64,000 nt of DNA from Bombyx mori (lineage: Eukaryota; Arthropoda; Insecta; Lepidoptera; Bombycidae), in assembly GCF_030269925.1 (NCBI RefSeq), contig NC_085112.1, positions 6,945,501 through 7,009,500 on the forward strand, given 5' to 3'. The position numbers and the translations under genes are program-made. This document shows positions 42,901 through 52,004 of this stretch, one piece after another. The notes under the pieces were generated by a model. It was not told the origin of the DNA and did not search any database. It was given only the letters and a program-made list of their open reading frames with translations. Numbering within the stretch: position 1 is the stretch's first letter; every line of letters starts with the position of its first letter.

Positions 42901-45900
42901 GATTCATAAGAGGTCCTACGATCAGTTGTGGCCGGGATAGCTCGTTATTGTATTGCGGTGTACAGGGATGGCGTGCGCGGTGCAGACGGAGCGCGGCGGG
43001 TGGGCGCGCGGCGTGGTGCGCGAGACGCCGGGGCGCGGGCGCGTGCGCGTGTGGCTGGCGGACTGCGGGCGCACGCACGTGCTGCATTACTCCGCGCTGC
43101 GGTACCTGCGCGACAAGTTCACTAAAGCGGCCGCTCTAGTTAGTTTCAAATCTAATATTGGTTTTTACTTAAAATTTGGGTGTTTAACATACGTACTTGA
43201 TATTGTTACGCGCTGGGATTCGGGATAAATAAAATGTTATCAAAGTACAACTTAAAAACTGTATTCAATACTTAAAACACTTAAACACTTCACAAACACT
43301 CAACAAACACTTTAAAACTCTCAATTCGCTTGTTCCGCTTCGCTTCAGGTTATCCGTTCGCTGTTTCGCTTCGAGTAGTTCCGATTACTGACTGACTGCG
43401 TGCCATCTCTACAACGCTTTTATAGCCGATACCTCATCCCTAGAATTATCGAGAATATTCTACACATCTCTAGTTGTAGTTTCCGCTATCTGACAATAAA
43501 GGGCGTTGTCATTCTCGAGAATTCGGGATCCTTCGATATTCGTTTGACTATTCGGCGATAGATGGCGTTACTCTTACCGGCGTAACAATATGATAGCAGT
43601 TAAAATTGCTAAAACTTTCTAAACACATTAAAGTTCCATAAAAATCTTTATACGCAATGATTTGCTAGGGACTCCAAAACAAAAACGCCCTATTATAGCA
43701 CGTAAAGTTACAATTTTGCAGAAAAGTAATGTAATTCTGCCATTAAAATAAGGGGTGTCCTGATTTTATGTTGTTCCATGTAACAGTGACTTGTCTATTT
43801 TGCCTCCGATCGCTTGATTCGCTTAGGCTCCTAGCGTAGAACTCACATGACTTCTGTCCCCCACTTACCTCACGCACTACTTTTGCCATCTCACAGTCAT
43901 TGATCTTACCTGCCGCTACCGGAGCAGAATTCATCCGAAACGTTTTTTTTTATAAACACACGGACGATGAAAAAGTATGCATGTATATTGATATTCGGCA
44001 GGCGATTGTATGCAGCAGAGATGGGAATGTGGCGATGGATGTGTGGAGTAACGAGAATGGATAGAATACGGAATGAATATGTTAGAGGAAGTCTCAAAGT
44101 GGCATCTGTGACAGAGAAGCTGAAGTGCGCGTTTGGGATGGTATGGACATGACATGTGATGAGTCGAAAGAAAATGAGGTTGGTAAGAGAATGTTAACTA
44201 TGAATGTGGAAGGACATAGAGGAGAATGATAGAGGTAGACCTAAGAAGAAATGGATGGATTGCGTGCAAGACGATATGGGTAAGAAGGGGGTGGGCGAAG
44301 AAATGGTATATGATAGAAGAGTACCGACTCCAGGTGACTGGGAGAAAAAGGGCAGGATAATGATGTATATTGATATTCGGCACATTATCATTAAAATTGT
44401 AATTTGTAAATTGAATGCTGGCTTTCGCTTGTTACCATTAATATATCGATATTTCGACAGGCGACTGAATGTCATTTAGCTGGCGTTACTCCGCTGCACA
44501 AAAAATGGAACACCGGCTCCGTGGCTCTGCTACAAAAATATGAGGATACATGGCTCGAGTTGCACGTACAAGATAATCGCAGTAAAGGTTCAATCGGTGT
44601 TACCTTATTCGACAAATCCGATCCTGACGATGTTGTCTGCATCAACAATTTAATGATTAAATACAAATTCGCCATTTCATTCGGGTAAGTGGAGGTTGCG
44701 GTGTGCTATTTTAGAACTTTTAACTAGAAATGCACAGGACATTTAATAAATGTGATATATATTTTTATATGCATAAATCTTAGTATTTATTATATTAAGA
44801 TTTGTTTTTCGTTTCTTGGTAAGAGCACAAAACAGAGTACAGAAGTAAAGTTCATATAAGCACTTAATTTGTATTTGTAATAATTCACTATTTAAATAAA
44901 ATTAACTGAACGAACGTTTCTGGCACCATTTTTGTATGAAAAAGGTGACAAATACTTGCAGTCAGTGGTGCTCGGGTATAACTTCCACAGTGGTCCGACA
45001 TTTTGTATCGAGGAGCAATGTATGTCTTGCTCGGATGCGTTTTAATAAAGCTTCACTTCTGTACTCTCAGTACCCTGTTAGGGTCAAGATTGGAATGAAA
45101 CTTTTACAAAAGACTTAACCGATCAATTAAATGTGAAAAAGTGCTGTATTCTATTACATAACTAACAGATATTAATTACTAAACTAAATTTTCAATAAAA
45201 TTTTAGATTATTTAAATTCAATACTAATGAAGCGGTAGAAGAACAAGTGATCACAAATAAAAATCCACTTGACGTGCAGCGTCCAAAGACAAAGCCACAA
45301 ACAGAAAACATTAAAATCTTAAAAAGACAATGTTCCGTACAAGAAAAAGAAGAAGATTTGGAAGCGAAAGACAAAGGACCACTTCGATTAGAAGCGAAAC
45401 TGTTATATTATAAATCGCCCTCCCTCATTTACGTGTCTCTGATACATCAGCAGAAGGCGTTCAACAAACTGTTTGAAAACATTCAAAAGTTTTATTCGAA
45501 CAATAAATACCAAACTAAAGCTAAAGATTGGAACGTGGGCGACAGGTGTTGCACGCTTTGCATTCAGTCGCAAACATGGCGACGCGCTGTCATACTTGAA
45601 ATCGAAGGTGAAAACGTCAAAGTGTTCTATTCGGACTTCGCGTGCACGGAAACAGTGCCGATTTGCAGTTTACGTGAACTAACAAGCGAGTTTGCCTCAA
45701 TAGGAGATGCTGCGATCAAGTGCCATCTGTGTGGCGTTATCCCGGCTGTGGGAGACGAATGGCCTTCGCTTACCAAAGAGTATCTTGGCGATCTTCTGGA
45801 AGCGTATCAACGCATTTTTATTACTAAACTAGGCAACTTCAAGGACAAAAGTATGCCTGTTGAAATCTGGGTCTATCACACGACACAAGGAGGAGCTTTA

Positions 45901-48827
45901 GAGCCCAATCAATCTGAGTGGCGGTGTTTAAATAATAAGATTATTGACCAAGGATTAGCCATTCCAGATAAAACGCGAACGGTAATTTTTTTCTCACGCT
46001 TTATTAGACATCATCTTGCCAGTTTCTCTAAAAGGATATCAATAATTAGATTTAGAAAGAAAAAAATATAGACGTAAAAACGCCTTTAAGCGTACCAATA
46101 CCATGAACCGCACAAATTACATTATGATTGAAGTTTATTAATATCCCCATAACTTTCACTTGAAGCCCTATTTATATTAGAATATGATCTTTTAGCAAAA
46201 TTACTTGTATATAGATTTTATAAATTATTATATTTAAAATGTGTTGTCTACGCTGTATAAAATATGTCGACAGTGTACTAACGTGGAGTTACTTTAACAT
46301 TATGACGCCACAAACAAGACTAGAATCATGGCGAATTTTGAATAAAGTAAACATTCAAAGAATTTAGTCACTAAAAAAATACGAATTATTTTAAACTTTC
46401 CCGGCTATCTCCATTATAAAAATTATTATTCTCATCACGATTTTTGTATTTCATTACTTTGACTCATTCCGCAATCGATTCATAGCGCTTACAATAGCCT
46501 CTTAATATCGGGAACTCATTAAATGTAAAACACAAAATGTTAACACTATTAAATTAATTAAATAATAAATTAAGGAAAAAGAACATCTTTGCGGCCACTA
46601 GGTACTCCAATTAAACAAGTTTAAAAAAACTTAAAAACTTCGACGAAATAAAGAAAACTAATTATAGCACTATTCTGACACATCCGTCTTATTTCAGGTA
46701 TCAAACTCTGACAATTCTCAGAGCTTAGACGAAATCTTGGCAATCTTCAACATCAGTGGTTCAGTTCGTGAATGGCTTCAATTAGAACCCCAAGAAAGTT
46801 TTTCGGAACCCAAAAAATCGGCTGAATGCCGCTCCGAAACATCAACTCCTGTTGACCAAGATGACAATGTCACCGTTACTAACTCTTCTAAAGTAGTATT
46901 TATATCTGATTGGCTACCACCTGAACCGTTGCCAAGCCATGAATTTACTGCTATGCCCACGTATGTACCATGTTGTATTCCTTCAAACACCTGCACATTT
47001 ATTAAATACAACTGTAGCTTAGATTATATATAGCTCTTTTTAACAAAGTATTTTTAAAATAGTTTATTTTGAATCACCATATAGAAGGATATGGTTAGGT
47101 TTCAATTCAGAAAGTTAAATTTTACCAAAAGTAATGATGACTAATGTGTTGCATATATATCATATCGAAATTTTTTTGGGTAAGATTGTATCTAAAATTT
47201 AAAATCTATAGTCTAAAGTTATAGAACTTTGAAATTTATAAAAATAACTATACGCGAATCCTGTAAAAGTGATTTCTGTGCAAAGTAAATTCCACGTAAT
47301 GGTTTTGATGTCGAGATATGGAAGTCTACATTTACCACGTAGTAGTAGTACCAGTATATCGTTCTTTTCAATAAGTGCTCTGCTGCAACTCGTACTTCCA
47401 AATTCAGTCGTAGTATATTTAATAATATATATTACGAATAATTTATCGATCTTGGTGAAACCTGTGTTGACTGTTTTTCTTCAATTTTCAGATACATCGA
47501 TAATGACGGTGTCATATATTTACACGATGTATCTCAAAACGATACATTGGAACTTATTCAAAAAGCTCTTGATGTCCGTTTTAAGAAGCCAGATCATAAA
47601 GCTAAATATGCAAAGTGGAGCATCGGGGAGCCTTGTATAGCTCTTTTTTTCTTAGATAATCGCTTCTATAGGGGAAAGGTTCTGGAAGTCAATGAAGATA
47701 GCTCAACGTGTCTAATACATTATATCGACTATGGAAATGAAGAAATATGTTCGTTTGAAAATCTTCGAAAAAACATTGCCCTTCATGAGATTCCTGTACA
47801 AGCCCACAAATGTTTTCTGCATGGCATTAAACCAGTTGACAAACACTGGGATAGGAATGCCCTTGACTACATACATAAGTCAATTGTTGAGAAAGAATGT
47901 TACGTTAAAGTATGCGGAGAACCCGTTGAAGGCGTGATTCCCGTTGATTTGAAATACAATAAACTATGGATCAACAGTCATTTAGTAGATTTTGAGATGG
48001 CGGAATACGTAGATGGCTCAAAAGCAGTAATAAAAAGATTTGCTCCAAGTAAATTAAATGAAGACGTCGGTGACATAATTTTGGTTGAATCCGATGGGAG
48101 CCCTGATTACATTATTGAAAAAGAACCAAATAGCCCTGACCTGCTGGCTACATCAAAAGATTCATATGATGCACTTCAAGGAAAAGATTGGAATATGCTG
48201 ATGGAAGAAGAAGAGATCGACGAAGATATCATTATTACTTTCCCTAAAAACGAAATGGAAGAATTCAGATGTAATATTTCTTCTATTAACGATCCGAACA
48301 TATTGGAACTTAGTATATTACACGATGATAAAACAACTTCGCAGTATAACCAATTATTTAGCTCGGTCCAGAGTGAAGGTGGTGACAGGCCACCATTAAA
48401 TGGTATATACGAGAATAAAGCGTGTATCGCAATATTTCCAGAAGATAATTTGTGGTACCGAGCTTCTATACTACAATATAGTTCTACTCAAAATAGGATT
48501 AAAGTAAGGTTTGTAGATTACGGCAACATAGAAGTAATCTCCCCGGCAGATGTTAGAGAGATCAAAGATGAATGGGCAGAATTACCTCCTGTAACTATTT
48601 CGGCGAAATTATATAATGTTCAATTGAGTCCGGATGCAGAAATGAATTCGATTGTAAAAGTATACACTGATGTCTTATTAGATAAAGGTCCTTTTCATAC
48701 TAAAATTATTGAATACGAAAACGACATTCCTTGCGTAGAATTACGAAATGATAATAATGTCTTGATAAACAAAATGCTTACAAAAAATACCGCATTCCTT
48801 GAGGCATCTGCCTTTAGCGACAACTAA
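30976..48827 (+). CDS. qin: Qin/Kumo (RNF17/TDRD4)-type RING, B-box, five-Tudor protein, 22 exons, 1700 aa
   Basis: Germline piRNA-pathway scaffold by family; in flies Qin promotes Aubergine-Ago3 ping-pong in perinuclear nuage. I built it from GT/AG sites and codon phase. Exons: 30976-31042, 32011-32252, 32360-32447, 33082-33213, 35034-35188, 35275-35355, 35486-35755, 35854-35945, 36198-36361, 37323-37484, 37557-37628, 38172-38324, 38927-39071, 39735-39869, 40241-40394, 40842-40964, 41772-41868, 42966-43138, 44461-44684, 45207-45981, 46698-46960, 47492-48827. They total 5103 nt with no stop, which strongly supports the chain. Domains: RING 12-65, B-boxes 135-171 and 185-220, probable coiled coil 229-345, Tudor-type repeats from about 510 to the end. 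Start: the first ATG, just before the RING cysteines. Main doubts are alternative exons and whether the lineage is Qin rather than another Tudor protein. Confidence 0.88.
31043..32010. other. qin-like intron 1
   Basis: AT-rich, containing a Bm1 3' fragment (31267-31400). Otherwise nothing recognisable. Confidence 0.7.
31267..31400 (+). repeat. Bm1-like SINE, 3' fragment
   Basis: CTATACTGAGACCTTAGAAC through GGTGAGCTCGTCCACCC and a poly-A tail, in the sense orientation of the host gene. Confidence 0.8.
33502..34062. repeat. foldback / inverted-repeat element of about 560 bp
   Basis: The left arm TTTTTAAATTCGCCAATAGG followed by GGGCTTAGCCCATACAGCC matches, in reverse complement, the right arm GGCTGTATAGGCTACGCTC then GCTTATTGGTGAATTTAAAA. 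Between them lie a TATAAAAGG (near 33886) and an AATAAAAAG, so the core resembles a promoter/polyadenylation (LTR-like) cassette. No target duplication recognised. Confidence 0.55.
34488..34970 (+). repeat. Bm1-like SINE with a nested LINE 3' fragment
   Basis: The tRNA-like head reaches GGTGTTCGAA, is interrupted at about 34551-34690 and resumes at TCGAATTCCCGCAGGCGGG, then continues to the poly-A end. TCGAATT is repeated on both sides of the insert and is the likely target duplication. Confidence 0.8.
34551..34690 (-). mobile_element. 3' end of a CR1/Jockey-like LINE (family J) inside Bm1
   Basis: Poly-T at the left, then TTGCCCTTGTAGTCAGACGA and the conserved GCCAGGGGCAGAGCCAAGCC block, shared with seven other family J copies in the window. 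Confidence 0.8.
35275..35755 (+). other. qin-like exons 6-7: probable coiled-coil linker
   Basis: Residues 229-345 are charged and helix-prone (EELGNIAPKLYETFKRLTKT, then AVQKHKQENLDIINKLK) and directly follow the B-boxes, as in RING/B-box/coiled-coil proteins. The heptads were not scored computationally. Confidence 0.6.
36541..36655 (+). mobile_element. family J LINE 3' end, degenerate
   Basis: GGCTCAGCCCCTGGCATTGC, GGGTAACCATTCACCA and a poly-A end, in qin-like intron 9. Confidence 0.7.
36761..37018 (+). repeat. ctagctgtacccgtccgc dispersed repeat, copy 1
   Basis: Colinear with 56586-56845: both carry TGTACCCGTCCGCTTCG, CATTTAAAATTAACATTATT, CGCAACTGGTGTAGGGAGT and a TTATATATTAGTATAGA end. 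Confidence 0.75.
38395..38705 (+). repeat. family G repeat, longest copy
   Basis: A GC-rich block with ACGAAGGGTTCGGCGAGTAA, TCTTCTCAGTGGGTCGCG and CACTACTCCTGCTAGGGC. Reverse fragments lie at 29945-30075 and related sequence at about 40075-40200. Located in intron 12; identity unknown. Confidence 0.6.
39184..39445 (-). repeat. Bm1-like SINE, truncated
   Basis: T-rich left end, GGTTACTGGAGCCCATAGAC and AACCGAAACGCATTACTGC, ending at CCAGTAATTACGCAAATT. In qin-like intron 13, antisense to the gene. Confidence 0.8.
39913..40035 (+). mobile_element. family J LINE 3' end
   Basis: GGTAGGCAGCGGCTTGGCTC through GGTGGGCCGTATGCTCGTC to an A-rich tail, in qin-like intron 14. Followed by a family G fragment (40075-40200). 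Confidence 0.8.
40403..40700 (+). repeat. ctagct-type dispersed repeat
   Basis: Starts CTAGCTTTGGCATAG, contains CAAATCGGACCACCAGTAGT and ends TTATAATATTAGTATAGAT, the same class as 9923-10135. In qin-like intron 15. Confidence 0.5.
42208..42669. mobile_element. short pogo-like inverted-repeat element (non-autonomous)
   Basis: Flanked by TA on each side. The left end CAGTAGAATGGGGGGGAATA and right end CCCCCCTTTTTACGG form imperfect inverted repeats, resembling the ends of the 1188-bp element at 62777-63964. 462 bp, no ORF, in qin-like intron 17. Confidence 0.55.
42680..42925 (-). repeat. Bm1-like SINE, truncated, beside a qin-like exon
   Basis: T-rich left end to GAGGTCCTACGATCAG. It ends only about 40 bp before the acceptor of the GC-rich exon at 42966. 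Confidence 0.8.
43204..43587 (-). mobile_element. solo LTR, 384 bp, 4-bp target duplication
   Basis: The ends are perfect 8-bp inverted repeats TGTTACGC and GCGTAACA, flanked by ATAT at 43200-43203 and 43588-43591. Read on the minus strand it has a TATA box (GGCTATAAAAGCG) about 30 bp before an insect-type initiator (CAGTCAGTCAGT), as in Ty3/gypsy-like LTRs. No internal retroviral sequence remains, so it is a recombined solo LTR. It begins 65 bp after the exon 18 donor. Confidence 0.85.
43981..44382 (+). mobile_element. 5'-truncated RTE-like LINE with 20-bp target duplication
   Basis: The 20-mer ATGTATATTGATATTCGGCA is exact at 43981-44000 and 44363-44382. Between them is the C-terminal RTE reading frame: MGMWRWMCGVTRMDRIRNEY, then GRPKKKWMDCVQDDMGKK. 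Stops are present. In qin-like intron 18, sense orientation, about 80 bp before exon 19. Confidence 0.88.
45207..45981 (+). other. qin-like exon 20: Tudor-like domain 3, degenerate
   Basis: A 258-codon exon. Core strand pattern: VGDRCCTLCIQSQTWRRAVI, then VKVFYSDFACTETVPICSL, then KCHLCGVIPAVGDEWPS. The DYGN turn is replaced by DFAC, so cage binding is unlikely, but the extended-Tudor fold is recognisable. The N-terminal 70 residues are a charged linker. Confidence 0.7.
47492..48827 (+). other. qin-like exon 22: Tudor domains 4 and 5 with intact cages
   Basis: Domain 4: IALFFLDNRFYRGKV and HYIDYGNEEI (Y1315, Y1333, Y1336, N1338). Domain 5: IAIFPEDNLWYRASI and VRFVDYGNIEVI (W1577, Y1578, F1596, Y1599, N1601). 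Both keep the aromatic residues and Asn that form the symmetric dimethyl-arginine pocket, so these are the likely binding sites for PIWI N-terminal arginines. An acidic linker (EEEEIDEDIII) separates them. Stop TAA at 48825-48827. Confidence 0.85.
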
Positions 48828-48923
48828 GTTTATTTTATTTTTTTTATCAGAAGCTAGCTTTTTGTTATTTTTAGGGATAATTTTTATTCTCTACACATTC
48901 AAAAAAGTGTGATTTCATTTTCA

Positions 48924-48929
48924 AATAAA
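48924..48929 (+). terminator. polyadenylation signal of the qin-like gene
   Basis: AATAAA 97 bp after the stop codon, followed about 20 bp later by T-rich sequence. It supports the last exon ending here. Confidence 0.7.
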
Positions 48930-49244
48930 ACAATCTTATAATACTTTGTTTATTTTTATTTCATTGTAGCATATATTTTTGTGATAAAGTCATTGGAACT
49001 CTGAAAAATTACAGCTCCTAATTAGTAAATTTTATGAATATTGACTAGGACCAGTCATTTACAAACTATATTAGTCTATACACCCGGAAGAAAGTTAGTA
49101 GGGCATTCAGAATTTATCAGGGCCCTTTTTTCTTTCAATTTCTTTGTTGAAATTCTATGACCAGCAACCGGACCTTTAAAGCAAAGTCTTGTTTCTTTTT
49201 ATATTCTGTTCTATGAAAAATAATTAGAAGTTTATTAATTAGAG

Positions 49245-49500
49245 ACTTTAATCAATTGCCATGAAATTAAATGAAACGAAATATAATGGGATGATATAAA
49301 TCTCAGTAAAAGGGTACTTATTTCTGAGACTTTAAAAAAACCCAAGAAGTTATGTCTAGCGGTTTTGTTTCATTTTCATTTTATTTGTGCGCTTTCACAG
49401 TTCCTATACAGTTACTAAACCAAATGTTATTACACATTTAAATCTGAAGAAACACTAAATTAACAAAATAAAACAATTCACACAATTTCGCTGTAACTGT
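49245..49500 (+). repeat. family U dispersed repeat, copy 3
   Basis: Uninterrupted relative of 1890-2620: TCTAGCGGTTTTGTTTCATT and ACAAAATAAAACAATTCACA are shared. Confidence 0.65.
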
Positions 49501-49559
49501 AAACAAAGTCACTTTCGACAAATACTAAAAATAAGAGGTATATATAATAACGAATAGTT

Positions 49560-51318
49560 ATTACTTAGACAGTAGCCCGATCGGGCAACCTTATTGTTCA
49601 CACGCGGAGGTAAACATTGCAAATCATGAGCATGAACGCCCCTCCGTCAGTCACCACAGCTACCGCCACTGGCCTCGATACTGGCGATAAGTGCGCGGAG
49701 CCCGTCATCGAGAACTTCATTACTACGGCTTTGAATGGGAATGCGTTTGCGCCTGTGCAGAAGGGAGAGCAGAGCGCGACTCGTTCATGCAACATAAGGC
49801 GGCATCTAAGCCCGAGCCAAACGGCGTCGGTTCGACAAATAAATTGTTGGCGAAGGTTGTAACTGCAGAAGGAGAATGGAAGTCTGAGGAACCGAACGAA
49901 CACTGGGTTTTGGCACAGCGAAATAATCCATCGAGAAGACCCATCGAGCTATAGGCCTATCGCGATAACTTCCTTGCTTTGCAAGATGATGGAGCGTATA
50001 ATAAATATACAACTCCTGAAATATCTTGAGAATCGCCAGCTGATCAGTGACCGACAGTATGGTTTCCGTCACGCTCACTCACGCTCTTGCTGCGAGCCTT
50101 GTTATCGCGAAGACCTTTGACAGGGTCTGGCATAGGGCACTTCTGTCGAAGCTACCATCTTACGAAATCCCCGAGGGTCTCTGCAAATGGATCGCTAGCT
50201 TTTTGGATGGGCAGAGCATCATGGTTGTTGTAGACGGTGACTGCTCTGATACCATGACCATTAACGCTGGCGTTCCACAAGGTTCGGTGCTCTCCTCCAC
50301 GCCTTTCATCCAGTATATCAATAACATGCTGTCTATTGATAGCATGCATTGCTATGCGGATGACAGCACGGGGGTTGCGCGATATATCGGCTATCAGAGT
50401 CTCTCTCAGATCGTGGTGCAAGAGAGACGATCAAAACTTGTGTCTGAAGTGGAGAACACTCTGGGGCGAGTCTCCGAATGGGGTGAATTGAACTTGGTTC
50501 AATTCAATCTAAACGTTAAAGTTCAACGTTAAAAACACAAGTTTGCGTGTTCACTGCGAAGAAGGACCCCTTTGTCATAGCGCCGCAATTCCAAGGAGTA
50601 TCCCTGCAACCTTCCGAGTGTATCGGGATACTTCGGATCGACATTTCGAGTGATATCCAATTTCGGAGTCATTTGGAAAGCAAAGCCAAGCTGGCGTCCA
50701 AAATGTCCCAGCATGTCCTCAACAGTGCGGTGCGGTACTTCACGCCTGGACAAAGACTTGCTTTATAAAGCACAAGTCCGGCCTCGCATGGAGTACTGCT
50801 CCCATCTCTGAGTCGGGGCTCCCAAATACCAGCTTCTTCCATTTGATTCCATACAGAAGAGGGCCGTTCGGATTGTCAATAATCCCATTCTGACGGATCG
50901 TTTGGAACCTCTAGGTCTGCGGAGGAACTTCGATTCCCTCTGTATTTGGTGCCATATGTTCCATGGGGAGTGCTCTGAGGAATTGTTTGAGATGATCCCC
51001 TCATCCCCTTTTTATCATCGCATCGCCCGCCATCGGAGCAGAGTTCATCCATATTATCTGGAACCGCTGCGCTCATCGACAGTTCGTTTCCAGAGCTTCC
51101 AGGCTATAGAATCAGCTCCCATCCACGATCTAAGCAATAAAAAAAAATGTTTCCCGAGCGCTATGACATGTCCTTCTTCAAACGAGGCTTGTGGAGAGTA
51201 TTAAGCGGTAAGCAGCGGCTTGGCTTTGCCCCTGGTATTGCTGAAGTCCATGGGCGACAGTAACCACTCCCATCAGGTGGGCCGTACACTCGTCTGCCTA
51301 CAAGGGCAAAAAAAAATA
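49560..51318 (+). mobile_element. family J CR1/Jockey-like LINE, 5'-truncated and broken
   Basis: Reverse-transcriptase pieces in order across frameshifts: a degenerate SYRPIA-like block, [33 protein letters not shown] and the YADD box ([10 protein letters not shown]), then [17 protein letters not shown]. It ends with the family J 3' block and poly-A. The ORF fragment at 50047-50532 covers the catalytic region. Not functional. Confidence 0.85.
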
Positions 51319-51998
51319 TTACGAAATCACATGTGCACTTTATAGAAGTACGCATCATTACATAAATAAAAAGCATTGTTTCTGAAAAAAATAAAAAACA
51401 AGAATATGTATGTAATATATATTTTATTAACTTCATAATTATTTTAAATTTGACATGAAATTTCTATTTTTTGATGCCCCCTTTAATTTAAATGAGACCT
51501 CTTGCGTTATCTTGCTATCTGTCAGGCCTTTGACTTTGCGTGTTAGATCTTTGCCATAAAAGATATTAAAGACGCAGGTTTAATAATATTATCGATCTTG
51601 TAACCCATAACGTACTTCAGTTGCATTCCCGCCAGCACTACTATGGTTCATTCATTTAAACTATTTTTGTGACCACAACAGAATTTTTGGAGAATTTTGT
51701 TCAAGACTTGCTTCACATGTTAAACCAACGGCATAACTTATCACCTAAACAAATTATTGTCTTTATTACAGAGAGCTCAAGACATTCGTGATACTTAACA
51801 CCTGGAACTTCAGAATTTAAAAAGACAAAAGTAACGACGAAACAAAACCGTAAAAGTATTGGCCGCGGGAAATTATAGGTTGTTTTCATTGCTACGCCAA
51901 TTAGCATAACTTTACGTTCTTTCAAGGAACAACCGTGCTCCGGGCGATCATCACTATCCTCCTAAAATAAAATTTAAATCTTTATAAGGTTCGGTATC

Positions 51999-52004
51999 TT
52001 TATT
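51999..52004 (-). terminator. AATAAA overlapping the cyclase stop codon
   Basis: On the minus strand the terminal AAA TAA and the next base spell AATAAA. It could be chance; a 3' UTR ending just after the stop would be unusually short. Confidence 0.3.

Larger units (their letters stand above)
40842..44684 (+). other. qin-like exons 16-19: Tudor domain 2
   Basis: Lead-in EVTITHTVNPDKFFVRK (exon 16), helix in exon 17, core in exon 18 (GWARGVVRET, then VRVWLADCGRT), and ECHLAGVTPLHKKWN at the start of exon 19. I chose the exon 19 acceptor at 44461, not the AG at 44478, because only it restores the family motif and pairs with the strong donor GTTAGT after 43138. The core has DCGR where DYGN is expected, so the aromatic cage is broken. 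Confidence 0.8.
48930..51999. other. intergenic region between convergent genes
   Basis: Lies between the 3' ends of the qin-like and cyclase genes. Contains a family U repeat (49245-49500) and a long LINE fragment (49560-51318). From 51.35 to 51.99 kb I see nothing beyond the likely 3' UTR of the cyclase gene. Confidence 0.65.

Noticed and set aside
44461..44478. Alternative acceptor AG at 44477-44478 for qin-like exon 19
   Set aside because: It would need the poor donor at 43140-43141 and would lose the conserved ECHLAGVTP motif. The acceptor before 44461 pairs with the strong GTTAGT donor in phase 0.
47269..47640. 123-aa plus-strand ORF before the last qin-like exon
   Set aside because: It is in a different frame from the Tudor exon and is mostly intron. 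The acceptor at 47491 and the Tudor frame explain the region.
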